A stretch of 64,000 nucleotides of DNA from Pseudomonas sp. Q11. GTDB lineage: Bacteria; Pseudomonadota; Gammaproteobacteria; Pseudomonadales; Pseudomonadaceae. Below are positions 45,718 to 54,332 of this stretch, in pieces (positions within the stretch are counted from its first letter, which is position 1; each line of letters begins with the position of its first letter). The notes under the pieces are model-generated. The model did no database searches. It saw only the letters and a list, made by a program, of their open reading frames with translations, and had not been told where the DNA came from. A program made the position numbers and the translations under genes. The stretch spans positions 34,170 through 98,169 of the forward strand of contig NZ_JAKNQY010000025.1 of assembly GCF_024494355.1 (NCBI RefSeq), read 5' to 3'.

Positions 45718-45852
45718 CCTGTGGCGAGGGGATTTATCCCCGCTGGGCTGCGCAGCAGACCCAAAGCGGCAGACTCAATCTGCCTGACACACCGAGTTGG
45801 TGATTTTAGGGCTGCTTCGCAGCCCAACGGGGATAAATCCCCTCGCCACAGA
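45718..45852. repeat. Inverted REP pair after fecA, variant GTGGCGAGGGGATTTATCCCC
   Basis: Right and left units (each ending GCTGCGCAGC or GCTGCTTCGCAGC) face each other across about 55 bp between the convergent fecA and MFS genes. Confidence 0.88.
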
Positions 45853-45886
45853 TAAATCTCCTTTCCACAGAGAGGGGTGTAACGCC

Positions 45887-47038
45887 TCAAACCCTCAACA
45901 CTTTCCCACTGACCGCCACCGCCACCAACGACAGCGCAATCAAGCCGAACGCAAAGCTCAGACTGCTGCCATGGGCGACGAATCCGATCAGCGCCGGGCC
46001 TGCGAGGATGCCGGCGTAGCCGATGGTGGTGATGGCCGGTACGGCGATCGCTTCCGGCATCAGCGTCTGTTTGCCGACCGCGGTGTACAACACCGGCACG
46101 ATGTTCGAACACCCGGCCCCGACCAACGCATACCCCAACAGCGCCGCCTGCCACATTGGCGCCAGCGTTGCCAGCAGGAACCCGGCCGCGGCGGTCGCGC
46201 CGCCATAGATAATCACGCGTTTGGCGCCCAGGCGATGCACCACCGAATCTCCCGTCAACCGGCCGACGGTCATGGTCAGCGCGAACGCGGCATAGCCGAG
46301 CCCGGCATAGGCGGTTTCCACGCCGCGCTCGGCGGTCAGGAATACCGCGCTCCAGTCCAGTACCGCGCCTTCGGCCAGGAACACGATGAAACACAGGATG
46401 CCGATAAACAGCACCACGCCGTGGGGAATGGCAAACGCCGGTCCCGAACTTTCACTGCCATAGGGCAGCAGGTGCGGTGCCGCTTTGAACAGTGCCACCA
46501 GCAGCAATGCGTTAACCACCAGCGTCGCGCCCAGCGGCGAAAGGCCGAGACCGAGCAGCGCGCTCACACCGGCCGCGCCAATGATCCCGCCGAGGCTGAA
46601 CATGCCATGAAAGCCTGACATCATGGTCTTGCCACTGGCCCGCTCGACGATCACCGCCTGCAGGTTGACGGTCGAGTCCACGGTGCCGAGGCCGGCGCCA
46701 AACAAAAACAAAGCCGCCACCAGCCAGGGCAGGGACGTCATCGTCGCCAGCAGCGGCAACGCCAGGCAGATCAGAATCGTCCCGCCACTGAGCACCCGCC
46801 GGCAGCCAAACCGCGTCGCCAGTGCGCCGGAAATCGGCATCGCCAGAATCGACCCGACCCCAAGGCATAACAACAGCAACCCGAGAGTGCCTTCGTCCAG
46901 GTTCGCCCGCACCTTGGCGTAAGGCACCAGCGGCGCCCAGGCCGCGATCCCGACACCGGCGATGAGATAGGCGATGCGTGTGGACATCTGTTCCAGGCGT
47001 CCGGGAATGAAGGTTGGCGGAGGAGTAATGGCAGTCAT
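45887..47038 (-). CDS. MFS transporter, YbjJ-like
   Basis: A 383-residue, 12-helix major facilitator starting at 47038 (MTAITPPPTFIPGRLEQMSTRIAYL) with AAGGACG upstream. The sequence (AAWAPLVPYAKVRANLDEGTLGLLLL, GTVDSTVNLQAVIVE, GFHGMFSLGGIIGA) fits the E. coli YbjJ/fucose-permease-like branch, whose substrates are unknown. It diverges from the DapF-like gene at 47215. The frame upstream of 47038 overlaps that gene and is rejected. Confidence 0.85.
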   Translation of the reverse strand: MTAITPPPTFIPGRLEQMSTRIAYLIAGVGIAAWAPLVPYAKVRANLDEGTLGLLLLCLGVGSILAMPISGALATRFGCRRVLSGGTILICLALPLLATMTSLPWLVAALFLFGAGLGTVDSTVNLQAVIVERASGKTMMSGFHGMFSLGGIIGAAGVSALLGLGLSPLGATLVVNALLLVALFKAAPHLLPYGSESSGPAFAIPHGVVLFIGILCFIVFLAEGAVLDWSAVFLTAERGVETAYAGLGYAAFALTMTVGRLTGDSVVHRLGAKRVIIYGGATAAAGFLLATLAPMWQAALLGYALVGAGCSNIVPVLYTAVGKQTLMPEAIAVPAITTIGYAGILAGPALIGFVAHGSSLSFAFGLIALSLVAVAVSGKVLRV

Positions 47039-47214
47039 GAAACGTCCTTGGTCTTGCGATGCGATGGTGCGAGCGGGCCTATGCTTGCACATCCACTGAC
47101 CGCACCGCGACCTCAAGGTGCCGACCGATGCGCATGCGTTGCGGGTAGGCTTTGATGTCATAGCCTTGGCCGGCATAAAGTACCGCTCTTGCTGGCTGAT
47201 TCCGGGTTTGATCC

Positions 47215-48207
47215 ATGACGCAGTTTTATGATGCACGCGGCAACATCTATGGCGTTGTTTCACCGCAGCAGATTCGTGCCCGCGGCATTGACCTGGCGCC
47301 GTCAGCCGCCCAGGCTGCCCAGGCCCGCCAAACCTGGAGCCGCGCCGCGGTGCAGGCCTTCTGTAGTTGGGCACCTGGCCAGGCGCCGCCGGATGCCAAG
47401 GCTCATTGCAGCGATGGTTTGTTGATCGGCCCGTTCCAGAGTGAGCCACCTTTCGATCTGTTGATCGTCAACACCGACGGCACCCTGGCCGAGCGCAGTG
47501 GCAATGGCTTGACGATTTTCTCCCAGGCGCTCAAAGAGCAAGGCTTGATGCCGGGCGACGGCGAGTGTGTCCTACAGGTTCATCACGACAAGCGTAAAGG
47601 CGTGTCACCGCTGCAAACGGCGGTTCGCGTGGCTGAGTTCGAAGGTCTCTCGGGCTTCTGGCTGGACCTTGGTAAACCACGTTTCGGGCCCGGCGCTGTA
47701 GGTGCTCAAGACATGGAAAGCGTGCTCGTCAACCAGCGCGAAGTCAGCCGCGTGGCTGCGCTTGATGCTTTGAATCCGGCCTGGGGCAGCAGTCAGTTCG
47801 TGAACATTGGCAATCCGCACTGCGTGACCCTGGTGGACAGCGCCGAGACGTTGCCAAGCAACCCGCAGATGCGTGCCCCGGCATTGGCGCACAGCCTGAC
47901 GCGCATTGCCTATGCACCGCCCTGTGGGTCGGGGGTTCCCTGTCCGGCGGGGGTGAATCTGCAATGGGCCTGGCTCGAGGCCGAAGGGCGAATCGCCGCC
48001 CGGGTGTTTGAGCGGGGCGAAGGTCCCACCGCTTCTTCGGGCACCAGTGCCAGTGCGGTGGCTTGCGCTGCGTGGCAAGTGGGTTGGGTGACGGCGGGGG
48101 CGGTGAGTGTGGTGATGCCTGGCGGCACTGCACCGATTTTGCTGGAAGAACAGGCGGGTGAGCTGGTGAGGGTCAGGTTGTTTGGTGTAGCACGGGCTGT
48201 GTCATAG
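47215..48207 (+). CDS. Diaminopimelate-epimerase-fold protein lacking both catalytic cysteines
   Basis: A 330-residue protein with the DapF two-domain layout: NTDGTLAERSGNGLTIFSQA (DapF usually has EQCGNG), SSQFVNIGNPHCVTLVD, and RVFERGEGPTASSGTSASAV (DapF usually has ETLACGTGA). Both active-site cysteines are serine (about 95 and 275), and there is an extra ~70-residue N-terminal part. The substrate-binding shell looks kept but the two-base Cys/Cys racemase chemistry is not possible. It is not the housekeeping dapF. It lies alone on the + strand, divergent from the MFS gene, so transporter and enzyme-like protein may share a substrate. Function unknown. Confidence 0.75.
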   Translation: MTQFYDARGNIYGVVSPQQIRARGIDLAPSAAQAAQARQTWSRAAVQAFCSWAPGQAPPDAKAHCSDGLLIGPFQSEPPFDLLIVNTDGTLAERSGNGLTIFSQALKEQGLMPGDGECVLQVHHDKRKGVSPLQTAVRVAEFEGLSGFWLDLGKPRFGPGAVGAQDMESVLVNQREVSRVAALDALNPAWGSSQFVNIGNPHCVTLVDSAETLPSNPQMRAPALAHSLTRIAYAPPCGSGVPCPAGVNLQWAWLEAEGRIAARVFERGEGPTASSGTSASAVACAAWQVGWVTAGAVSVVMPGGTAPILLEEQAGELVRVRLFGVARAVS

Positions 48208-48233
48208 ACGATCTGCGCCGCAGTCAATGACGC

Positions 48234-48332
48234 CATCGCGAGCAGGCTCGCTCCCACATTCGATCTTCAGCGGGCACAAAAATGCGCGTACGGCCCCGCT
48301 CCACTGTGGGAGCGAGCCTGCTCGCGATGACG
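48234..48332. repeat. REP pair between the DapF-like gene and codA
   Basis: A left-facing unit (CATCGCGAGCAGGCTCGCTCCCAC, about 48233-48257) is followed by a right-facing unit (CTGTGGGAGCGAGCCTGCTC, about 48304-48330), i.e. an outward orientation compared with other doublets here. Confidence 0.85.
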
Positions 48333-48381
48333 CAGGCACATCCAGCATCAATGCAACTGAACCACCGCTATCGCGATGACC

Positions 48382-49629
48382 TCAGCCTGGCTGAACGCCA
48401 AACTCCACCACCGGCATCTGCCGCTTCATCAGCACTTCGCCATGGCGAATGGAGTAAAGCGGTAGGCCCTGGCTGCGGATCACTTCGTAGTCACTGTCGG
48501 CCGAGAGGATCAGCAGGTTCGCCGGGCGCCCGGGTTCCAGGCCGTAGCGCTCGCCCAGGGCCATGGCCTTGGCGCTGTTGTCGGTGACCAGGTCCAGGGC
48601 GCTTTGCAGGTTGCGATAACCCAGCATGTGGCAGATGTGCAGGCCGGCTTCCAGCACCCGCAAGATATTGCCGTTGCCCAGGGGGTACCACGGGTCGACG
48701 ATGGAGTCCTGGCCGAAGCACACGTTCATCCCTGCTTCGAGCAGTTCATTGACCCGGGTGACGCCGCGGCGTTTAGGGAAGTTATCGAAACGCCCTTGCA
48801 GGTGGATGCTTTCGGTGGGACAGGAAACAAAGCTGATGCCCGAGTGCCCGAGCAGGCGAAACAGCTTGGCACAGTAGGCGTTGTCGTAGGAACCCATGGC
48901 GGTGGTGTGGCTGGCGGTGACGCGGGCGCCCATGTCGCGGCTGCGGGCTTCTTCGGCCAGCACTTCGAGAAAGCGCGAGTGCGGGTCGTCGGTTTCGTCG
49001 CAATGCACGTCCACCAGGCAGCCGGTGCGTTCGGCCAGGTCCATCAGGAATTTCACCGAGCTTACGCCTTGATCCCGGGTGTACTCGAAATGCGGAATGC
49101 CGCCCACCACATCGGCGCCCATGCGGATCGCTTCTTCCATCAGCTCGCGGCCGTTGCGGTAGGACTCGATGCCTTCCTGGGGAAACGCGACGATCTGCAG
49201 GTCGATCAGGTGACGACTTTCCTCGCGCACTTCAAGCATCGCTTTGAGGGCGGTGAGATCAGGATCGGTGACGTCGACATGGGTGCGCACATGCTGGATG
49301 CCGTGGGCGGCCAACGCCTGGATGGTTTTTTTGGCGCGGGCCTTGGTGTCTTCCTGGGTGATGGTGGCCTTGCGTTCGCCCCAGCACTCGATGCCCTCGA
49401 ACAGCGTCCCGCTCATGTTCCAGCGTGGTTCGCCGGCGGTGAGGGTCGCATCCAGATGAATGTGCGGTTCGACGAAGGGCGGCACTACCAGATTACCGCC
49501 GGCGTCGAGGTCTTGCGCACCGAGGCTCGGGGCTTCGGTCTGGCGAGCGATGCTGGCGATCAGGCCGTTTTCCAGGTGCAATTCATGCAAGCCTTCGCGG
49601 TTGCGCAGGCGGGCGTTGATGATGTGCAT
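48382..49629 (-). CDS. codA: Cytosine deaminase CodA
   Basis: A 415-residue amidohydrolase that closely matches E. coli CodA along its length: IINARL start, FVEPHIHLDATLTAGEPRWN (metal HxH), GIQHVRTHVDV, QIVAFPQEGI, DVHCDETDD, ARVTASHTTAM, and FGQDSIVDPWYPLG. It deaminates cytosine to uracil. The metal ligands are present (two His of HIH, His of DVHCDE, the Asp of GQD). The residue after that Asp is Ser where E. coli has Asp314. The start at 49629 (MHIINARLRNREG) has AAGGACT upstream. It lies 14 bp after codB in a codB-codA operon. Confidence 0.95.
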   Translation of the reverse strand: MHIINARLRNREGLHELHLENGLIASIARQTEAPSLGAQDLDAGGNLVVPPFVEPHIHLDATLTAGEPRWNMSGTLFEGIECWGERKATITQEDTKARAKKTIQALAAHGIQHVRTHVDVTDPDLTALKAMLEVREESRHLIDLQIVAFPQEGIESYRNGRELMEEAIRMGADVVGGIPHFEYTRDQGVSSVKFLMDLAERTGCLVDVHCDETDDPHSRFLEVLAEEARSRDMGARVTASHTTAMGSYDNAYCAKLFRLLGHSGISFVSCPTESIHLQGRFDNFPKRRGVTRVNELLEAGMNVCFGQDSIVDPWYPLGNGNILRVLEAGLHICHMLGYRNLQSALDLVTDNSAKAMALGERYGLEPGRPANLLILSADSDYEVIRSQGLPLYSIRHGEVLMKRQMPVVEFGVQPG

Positions 49630-49643
49630 CAAGCGAGTCCTTC

Positions 49644-50915
49644 TCAAAGATCCTGTAGGGGGGTATCGGCGGCGCGAGTTCCCAATAGGCCGATCAATAT
49701 CACATACGTTAGCGCGCCGGTGGCGATTCCTACCAGTGGCGCAACCCAAGGTGAATTGAAAGCAGCGAGGGTGCCTGCGCCATACGCAACCAGCCCCGGC
49801 CAGTTGAAGGCTGGTAGCTGCGCTTCGGCCAGACGCGGATAGCGGCCGCGCCAGCGGAAGAAGAAATCGGCCATGATCACTCCGCCAATGGGCGGGATCA
49901 CCGTGCCCAGCAAAATCAGGTAAGGCACCAGCAGATCGTACATGCCCAGCAGGGCCAGCAGCGTGCCGATCGCCGCGCCGCCCAGGGTCACGGTTTTGCG
50001 CCGACGGGTGCGCAGCAGGTTGCAGCCGGCCACGGCGAAGTTGTAGATGGTGTTGTCCTGGGTGCTCCAGATGTTGAGCAGCAGCATCGCTATCGCCGCC
50101 ATGGCGAAGCCTTGCAACAGCAGCACTTCCACCACGTCCGGCTGCTGATAGACGATGGCTCCGTAGGCGCCGATCAATACCATCAAGCCGTTGCCGATGA
50201 AGAAGCCGATCAGGCTTGCAAGCACCGCGATCTTCGCCGAGCGGGAAAACCGCGTCCAGTTGGTCGCTTGGGTGGCGCCGCTGACGAACGTGCCGAACAC
50301 CAGCGTGATGGCGGTGGACCAATCGAGACTGCCCGTTGGCACTATTGCCAGCAAGCCATCGAGGCCGCCGACCTTTACTGTCGCGACCCACATCGACAAC
50401 ATCAGCAGCAACATCATGGCCGGTACGGCGATGTACGACAGGATCTCCAGTCCGCGATAACCAATGTAGGCGGTAACGCAGAACCCCAGGCCGAACAGCA
50501 CCATCAGCCCCAGCACGGTGCCTTCGTTCAAATCAAAATACTTGCCCAGTACCACTGCCGCCGTCGCCGTGCCCCAGGCGTACCAGCCGATCTGGGTGAA
50601 GCCCAGGATCAAGTCGCTGAGCTTGCTGCCCACCTCACCGAAACAGAAGCGACCCATCAGCACCGAATTGAGCCCGCTCTTGAAGGCGATATAACCCAGG
50701 CCGGCGGCGTACAGGCCCAGTAGCAGATTGCCAATCACGATGACCGTGAGCATTTCGGCAAAACCGAACGCCACCCCCAGCTTGCCACCGGCAAACATCG
50801 TGGCGGTGAAAAAGGTGAAGCCCAGCAGCACCATGGCCGTGGAGGCCAGGCCCTTGCGGGCATGCATCGGGACTTCGCTCAAGGGATAGTCGTTGCCCGG
50901 ATCGTTTTGAGTCAT
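49644..50915 (-). CDS. codB: Cytosine permease CodB
   Basis: A 423-residue, 12-helix NCS1-family permease (DYPLSEVPMHARKGLASTAMVLLGFTFF, IGWYAWGTATAAVVLGKYF, NIWSTQDNTIYNFAVAGCNLL). It brings cytosine in by cation symport for CodA. The start at 50915 (MTQNDPGNDYP) has AAGGACCTCC just upstream, a strong ribosome site. First gene of the operon. Confidence 0.95.
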   Translation of the reverse strand: MTQNDPGNDYPLSEVPMHARKGLASTAMVLLGFTFFTATMFAGGKLGVAFGFAEMLTVIVIGNLLLGLYAAGLGYIAFKSGLNSVLMGRFCFGEVGSKLSDLILGFTQIGWYAWGTATAAVVLGKYFDLNEGTVLGLMVLFGLGFCVTAYIGYRGLEILSYIAVPAMMLLLMLSMWVATVKVGGLDGLLAIVPTGSLDWSTAITLVFGTFVSGATQATNWTRFSRSAKIAVLASLIGFFIGNGLMVLIGAYGAIVYQQPDVVEVLLLQGFAMAAIAMLLLNIWSTQDNTIYNFAVAGCNLLRTRRRKTVTLGGAAIGTLLALLGMYDLLVPYLILLGTVIPPIGGVIMADFFFRWRGRYPRLAEAQLPAFNWPGLVAYGAGTLAAFNSPWVAPLVGIATGALTYVILIGLLGTRAADTPLQDL

Positions 50916-51086
50916 GTGGAGGTCCTTGCGCAGGAGGGAGATGTCGCAAGCGTGCAGCGCCCGTGCCAAGCGAGTGATCGCGAGGTTATTTATAGCCAAT
51001 CCGTGGGATTTGGTGAGTGAAGAGAACGAAAGCGGTGCGGTGGTGGTTCAAGTTGGAACACAGGTTCCGCTGCCTATGCGGTTTCC

Positions 51087-51119
51087 CTGTGGGAGCGAGC
51101 AAGCCCGCTCCCACAGGGT
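51087..51119. repeat. Collapsed REP palindrome
   Basis: CCTGTGGGAGC and its complement flank just GAGCAAGCCC: a REPIN that has lost its central part, now a strong terminator-like stem without a T-run. It lies upstream of codB and downstream of the hydrolase gene, both of which are on the minus strand. Confidence 0.8.
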
Positions 51120-51132
51120 AATGCAGCGTTCT

Positions 51133-51963
51133 TCAGGTCGGGGAGTGCAACGCTAGATACCGCAACACCGCTGCGACGATGGCCTCCGGCGCGTCTTCCT
51201 GGACCAAATGCCCGGCATTGGGAACGGGATGAAACTGTGCGCCCGGTATCATCCGTTGCAGCGCACGACCGCGTTCGATGGGGATCCACTGGTCGTCCTC
51301 CCCCCACAGGATCTGCGTCGGGCAGCGCACGGTTGAATACAGTGGCTCGACCTCGCGGGTATAGCGTTCGTCCATCTGCGCGATCTGCCGATAGAGCGCG
51401 GCCTGGCCGGTCTCGCCCAGCCAGGGCTGCACGTACGGCGCCAGTTCTTCATCCGGGATCTGCCTGTTGATCGCCCCTCGGATATAGGTCGGCACGATGG
51501 CCCGCTGAATGTAATCGGGCAGGCCGCTGAACGCCGCTTCATACTGGCGCACATGCTGGACAAAGGGTGAACCCCAGGGCGACAGCGCCACCGGATCGAT
51601 CAGGGTCAGGCTGCGGTAGTGCCTGCCGTTGAGCAGGTGCGTGCGCAAGGCGGTTGCGCCGCCAAAATCGTGGGCCACCACGTCCGGGCAATCCAGGCCC
51701 CAGTGCTCCAGCAACTGCGCGAGCAACTGGTTTTGCACGCCAAGGGAAACATCTGCGTCCGGTTGTGCCGATTGGCCGTAACCCAGCAGGTCAAAGTAAT
51801 GCACTTTGTGAGTGGCGAAGAACAGCGGGGCGATACGGTGCCACACGTAGGAAGAGAAGGGCGTGCCGTGGACAAACACCAGCGGCGGGCCGTCACCGTG
51901 GACGGCGTAGCGGATGCGGTGTCCGTTGAAGTTGTATTCGTGATCCAGGGGCCAGTGGCTCAT
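51133..51963 (-). CDS. Alpha/beta hydrolase, haloalkane dehalogenase/epoxide hydrolase type
   Basis: A 276-residue hydrolase with the oxyanion segment VFVHGTPFSSYVWH (about 29-42) and a nucleophile elbow with aspartate instead of serine (VVAHDFGGATAL, Asp about 96). A late acid (LWGEDDQWIP) and the histidine of NAGHLVQED complete the triad. Aspartate nucleophiles occur in dehalogenases and epoxide hydrolases, so it should form an alkyl-enzyme ester; the substrate is unknown. AGAGGACG precedes the ATG at 51963. Monocistronic by spacing. Confidence 0.88.
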   Translation of the reverse strand: MSHWPLDHEYNFNGHRIRYAVHGDGPPLVFVHGTPFSSYVWHRIAPLFFATHKVHYFDLLGYGQSAQPDADVSLGVQNQLLAQLLEHWGLDCPDVVAHDFGGATALRTHLLNGRHYRSLTLIDPVALSPWGSPFVQHVRQYEAAFSGLPDYIQRAIVPTYIRGAINRQIPDEELAPYVQPWLGETGQAALYRQIAQMDERYTREVEPLYSTVRCPTQILWGEDDQWIPIERGRALQRMIPGAQFHPVPNAGHLVQEDAPEAIVAAVLRYLALHSPT

Positions 51964-52041
51964 GGTCGCGTCCTCTTGGCATGTTCGAGCCAAAAAGCAT
52001 AGACACAAAAAAAGCCAATGCCACAGGTCCCTGTGGCCCGG

Positions 52042-52398
52042 TTACTCGCCGCGGTAGATGCAACCGCTGGTGCAGGTCTCATGGATGCGAATGGCACTGA
52101 GTTCCGGCAACAATGGCTTCAACTGATTCCAGATCCACTTGGCCAGGACTTCGCTGGTGGGGTTTTCCAGGCCGGGGATGTCGTTGAGGTAGTTGTGGTC
52201 CAGGCGCTCGTAGAGCGGCTTGAAGATCGCCTTGATCTCCGAGAAGTCCCGAATCCAGCCGGTGTGCGGGTCGATATCGCCGCTCAGGTGAATCGCCACC
52301 TTGAATGAGTGGCCGTGCAGGCGGCCGCACTTGTGACCGTCCGGCACGTGGGGCAGGCGGTGGGCGGATTCGAAGGTGAATTCTTTGAAAATTTCCAC
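52042..52398 (-). CDS. queD: 6-carboxytetrahydropterin synthase QueD
   Basis: A 118-residue member of the PTPS/QueD family: zinc ligands His13 (ESAHRL), His28 and His30 (GRLHGHS), catalytic Cys24 (HKCGR), and the distal LDHNYLND and IRIHETCTSG segments. It converts dihydroneopterin triphosphate to 6-carboxytetrahydropterin, an early step in queuosine synthesis. No preQ1-like structure or other queuosine gene was seen nearby. Asn-tRNA(GTT), one of the queuosine-receiving tRNAs, is 11 kb away, which is probably chance. Confidence 0.94.
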   Translation of the reverse strand: MEIFKEFTFESAHRLPHVPDGHKCGRLHGHSFKVAIHLSGDIDPHTGWIRDFSEIKAIFKPLYERLDHNYLNDIPGLENPTSEVLAKWIWNQLKPLLPELSAIRIHETCTSGCIYRGE

Positions 52399-52481
52399 AG
52401 GTTCAGGCTCTTTAAGGTAGCGGTCGCGAGGCAGGCGGCGGAGTTTATCAGTTTGGTTCCGGCGTTGCGCGACCGTGCTGA

Positions 52482-53561
52482 CTAAAGGGTCAGCAAACGC
52501 CCGCCCAGCCCACCGTTGGCTGCCAGCTCAAGGAACTCGTCACCGAGCCGGCGGCTTTCGTCCATCGCTGTGCGCCAGTATTTGCGGCGGCTCGTGTCAT
52601 CGCCCATGAAACGCTTGAAGTCGTTACGGTCCGGCAGTTTGCCGAAGGGCAGGCGCGCCAGGTATTCACGGGACGGCGCCAGCAACAGCACGTTCTGCAG
52701 ACGCTCGGTATTTCCCCGGCGCCATGGCAGGCCCTTGTCGAACCAGCCAGGAATGACCCGGTCGGTAAAGTGTGGATACAACACGATGTCCTCGCCGCTG
52801 TAGGGCAGGTCCAGGTGGTAGTCCAACAGGCCGCCGTCGCGGTAGGTGCCGGCACCCGCCCCGGGCAGGTCACGCACGCCCTCCATCACCATCGGGATCG
52901 AGCCCGATGCCAGCAGCGCCTGGCGCAGATTGCCGGCCTCCAGCGGGACGAAGCGTGACGGAAAGTCGTTCAACGGGTGCAACGGCGGCGCCCGGCGTGG
53001 GTCGTGGACGATCAGCCGCTCGAAATGCCGCGACAGGCGCGCTCGGCCTCGCAGGTTGTCAGCGATCACCGACGACAATCCCAGGCCGAGGCGCCCGCGA
53101 TGATCCTGGGCCAGCAAGCCGTGACTTTTGACCACCATGATGTTGAGCCGGTAATGCGGGTTGTCGAGGATCGACATGTCCCGGCCCTGGAGCAGATCAT
53201 CGAGCATGCGCTGCGAACTCTGGCTGACCCCGGCCATCGTCACGCCTTTGGCAAAGCTTTGCTCGTTGTACAGCGTGCCCAGGCGCCGGATCCCCTCGGC
53301 GGCATCCGGCAGGCAGGCGCTGGCGAAGCGCCAGGAGCCGACCGAAGCACCGATCAGCGAGCGCTCCCGGGGCGCGGCGGGCAGCCACTCGCCGAACAGC
53401 GCCAGGTCCAGCCCCTGAATGCCCAAGGCCTTGGGGCCACCGGCGGCGCCCGGCAGAATGCCGACATCGGCTGCGTTCAGGCCAGCCTGGCGAATGCGTG
53501 CCAGAGCATGAGGGCCGGCTTTGAGGGTCAGGGCGGGGAACTTGATGTGGATGGCGGTCAT
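52482..53561 (-). CDS. Patatin-like phospholipase
   Basis: A 359-residue protein with the patatin dyad: GASVGSWRF (GxSxG, Ser about 73) and YRDGGLLDYH (DGG, Asp about 241), plus a glycine-rich oxyanion segment (LPGAAGGPKALG, about 36-47). No signal peptide; probably a cytoplasmic or membrane-associated lipid acyl hydrolase. Alone between queD and the PepSY operon. AGACCGGTATG-type spacing gives no strong ribosome site at the ATG 53561. Confidence 0.87.
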   Translation of the reverse strand: MTAIHIKFPALTLKAGPHALARIRQAGLNAADVGILPGAAGGPKALGIQGLDLALFGEWLPAAPRERSLIGASVGSWRFASACLPDAAEGIRRLGTLYNEQSFAKGVTMAGVSQSSQRMLDDLLQGRDMSILDNPHYRLNIMVVKSHGLLAQDHRGRLGLGLSSVIADNLRGRARLSRHFERLIVHDPRRAPPLHPLNDFPSRFVPLEAGNLRQALLASGSIPMVMEGVRDLPGAGAGTYRDGGLLDYHLDLPYSGEDIVLYPHFTDRVIPGWFDKGLPWRRGNTERLQNVLLLAPSREYLARLPFGKLPDRNDFKRFMGDDTSRRKYWRTAMDESRRLGDEFLELAANGGLGGRLLTL

Positions 53562-53601
53562 ACCGGTCTCGAATGGTGCAACGAATAATTTAACGACATC
53601 A

Positions 53602-53628
53602 ACCCCTGTGGGAGCGAGCCTGCAAGGG
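53602..53628. repeat. Single truncated REP half
   Basis: CCCCTGTGGGAGCGAGCCTG then AAGGGG: one half-unit broken before the CTCGCGA end, in the promoter region of the PepSY operon. Confidence 0.75.
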
Positions 53629-53715
53629 GTTGTGGTTCAATGATGGCAATTCAGTTTCAGTTAAGTTCGCCCCGATACAGTTCCCCGGTGAAGATTACAA
53701 AAAAGGAGACAATCC

Positions 53716-54021
53716 ATGAACCGCCTGACTGCCTTTTTCATCGCGACCCTGATGGCCATCAGTGGCCTGGCCAGCGCACGAGACCTTACGACCGACGAAG
53801 CCAAAAAACTGCAGGACGCTGGTACCATCCTGTCCGTCGAAAAACTCAATGCCACCGTCTTGTCCAAACACCCTGGCGCTACCTTGACCGATACCGAGAT
53901 GGAACAAGAGTACGGCAAGTACATCTATCAAGTGGAGCTGCGCGATGCCCAGGGCGTTGAGTGGGAACTTGAATTGGACGCGGTTGACGGCAAGGTGCTC
54001 AAGAATCATCAGGATCTGTAA
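53716..54021 (+). CDS. Secreted PepSY-domain protein 1
   Basis: A 101-residue protein with a Sec signal peptide ending LASA (about 21) and a single PepSY domain (TDEAKKLQDAGTILSVEKLN, HPGATLTDTEMEQEYGKYIY, WELELDAVDGKVLKNHQD). PepSY proteins act in the periplasm as inhibitors or ligand sensors. AAAAGGAGACAATCC precedes the ATG. Its stop overlaps the ATG of a paralogous gene by one base, and that gene overlaps the response regulator, so all four genes form one translationally coupled operon. It corresponds in position to the small genes beside bqsRS (carRS) in P. aeruginosa. Confidence 0.88.
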   Translation: MNRLTAFFIATLMAISGLASARDLTTDEAKKLQDAGTILSVEKLNATVLSKHPGATLTDTEMEQEYGKYIYQVELRDAQGVEWELELDAVDGKVLKNHQDL

Positions 54022-54332
54022 TGACGCTTAATTTATGCCCCCGCAGCCGTTGGGCGCTGGCGCTGCTGGTGTTCTGTTCGCTGGCCGTTGCCCGCGACCT
54101 GGATCAGGATGAGGCCCTGCAATTGCGGCAGCAGGGCGTGATCCTGCCTCTGGAGCACTTGCTGCAACAGGCGCTGGATCGCCACCCCGGCGCCAAACTG
54201 CTGGAGGCTGAGCTGGAAGAAAAACACGGCGTCTATATTTATGAAGTCGAGTTGCTGGCTACCGACGGCGTCGTGCGCGAACTGGACCTGGAGGCCGCGA
54301 CCGGCCGTTTACTCAAAGATAAGGAAGACTGA
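54021..54332 (+). CDS. Secreted PepSY-domain protein 2
   Basis: A 103-residue paralogue of the preceding protein: signal peptide ending LAVA (about 22), then DLDQDEALQLRQQGVILPLE, HPGAKLLEAELEEKHGVYIY and VRELDLEAATGRLLKDKED, aligned without gaps to its neighbour. It arose by tandem duplication. The start overlaps the previous stop (TAATG) and the stop overlaps the next start (TGATG). Probably a periplasmic modulator of the adjacent sensor kinase. Confidence 0.88.
   Translation: MTLNLCPRSRWALALLVFCSLAVARDLDQDEALQLRQQGVILPLEHLLQQALDRHPGAKLLEAELEEKHGVYIYEVELLATDGVVRELDLEAATGRLLKDKED

Noticed and set aside
47215..48207. Housekeeping diaminopimelate epimerase dapF
   Set aside because: Both catalytic cysteines are missing and the N-terminal part differs, so the essential lysine-pathway enzyme must be encoded elsewhere.
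52399..52481. preQ1 riboswitch upstream of queD
   Set aside because: The upstream stretch is short and I could not find the compact hairpin with an A-rich tail expected of preQ1-I.
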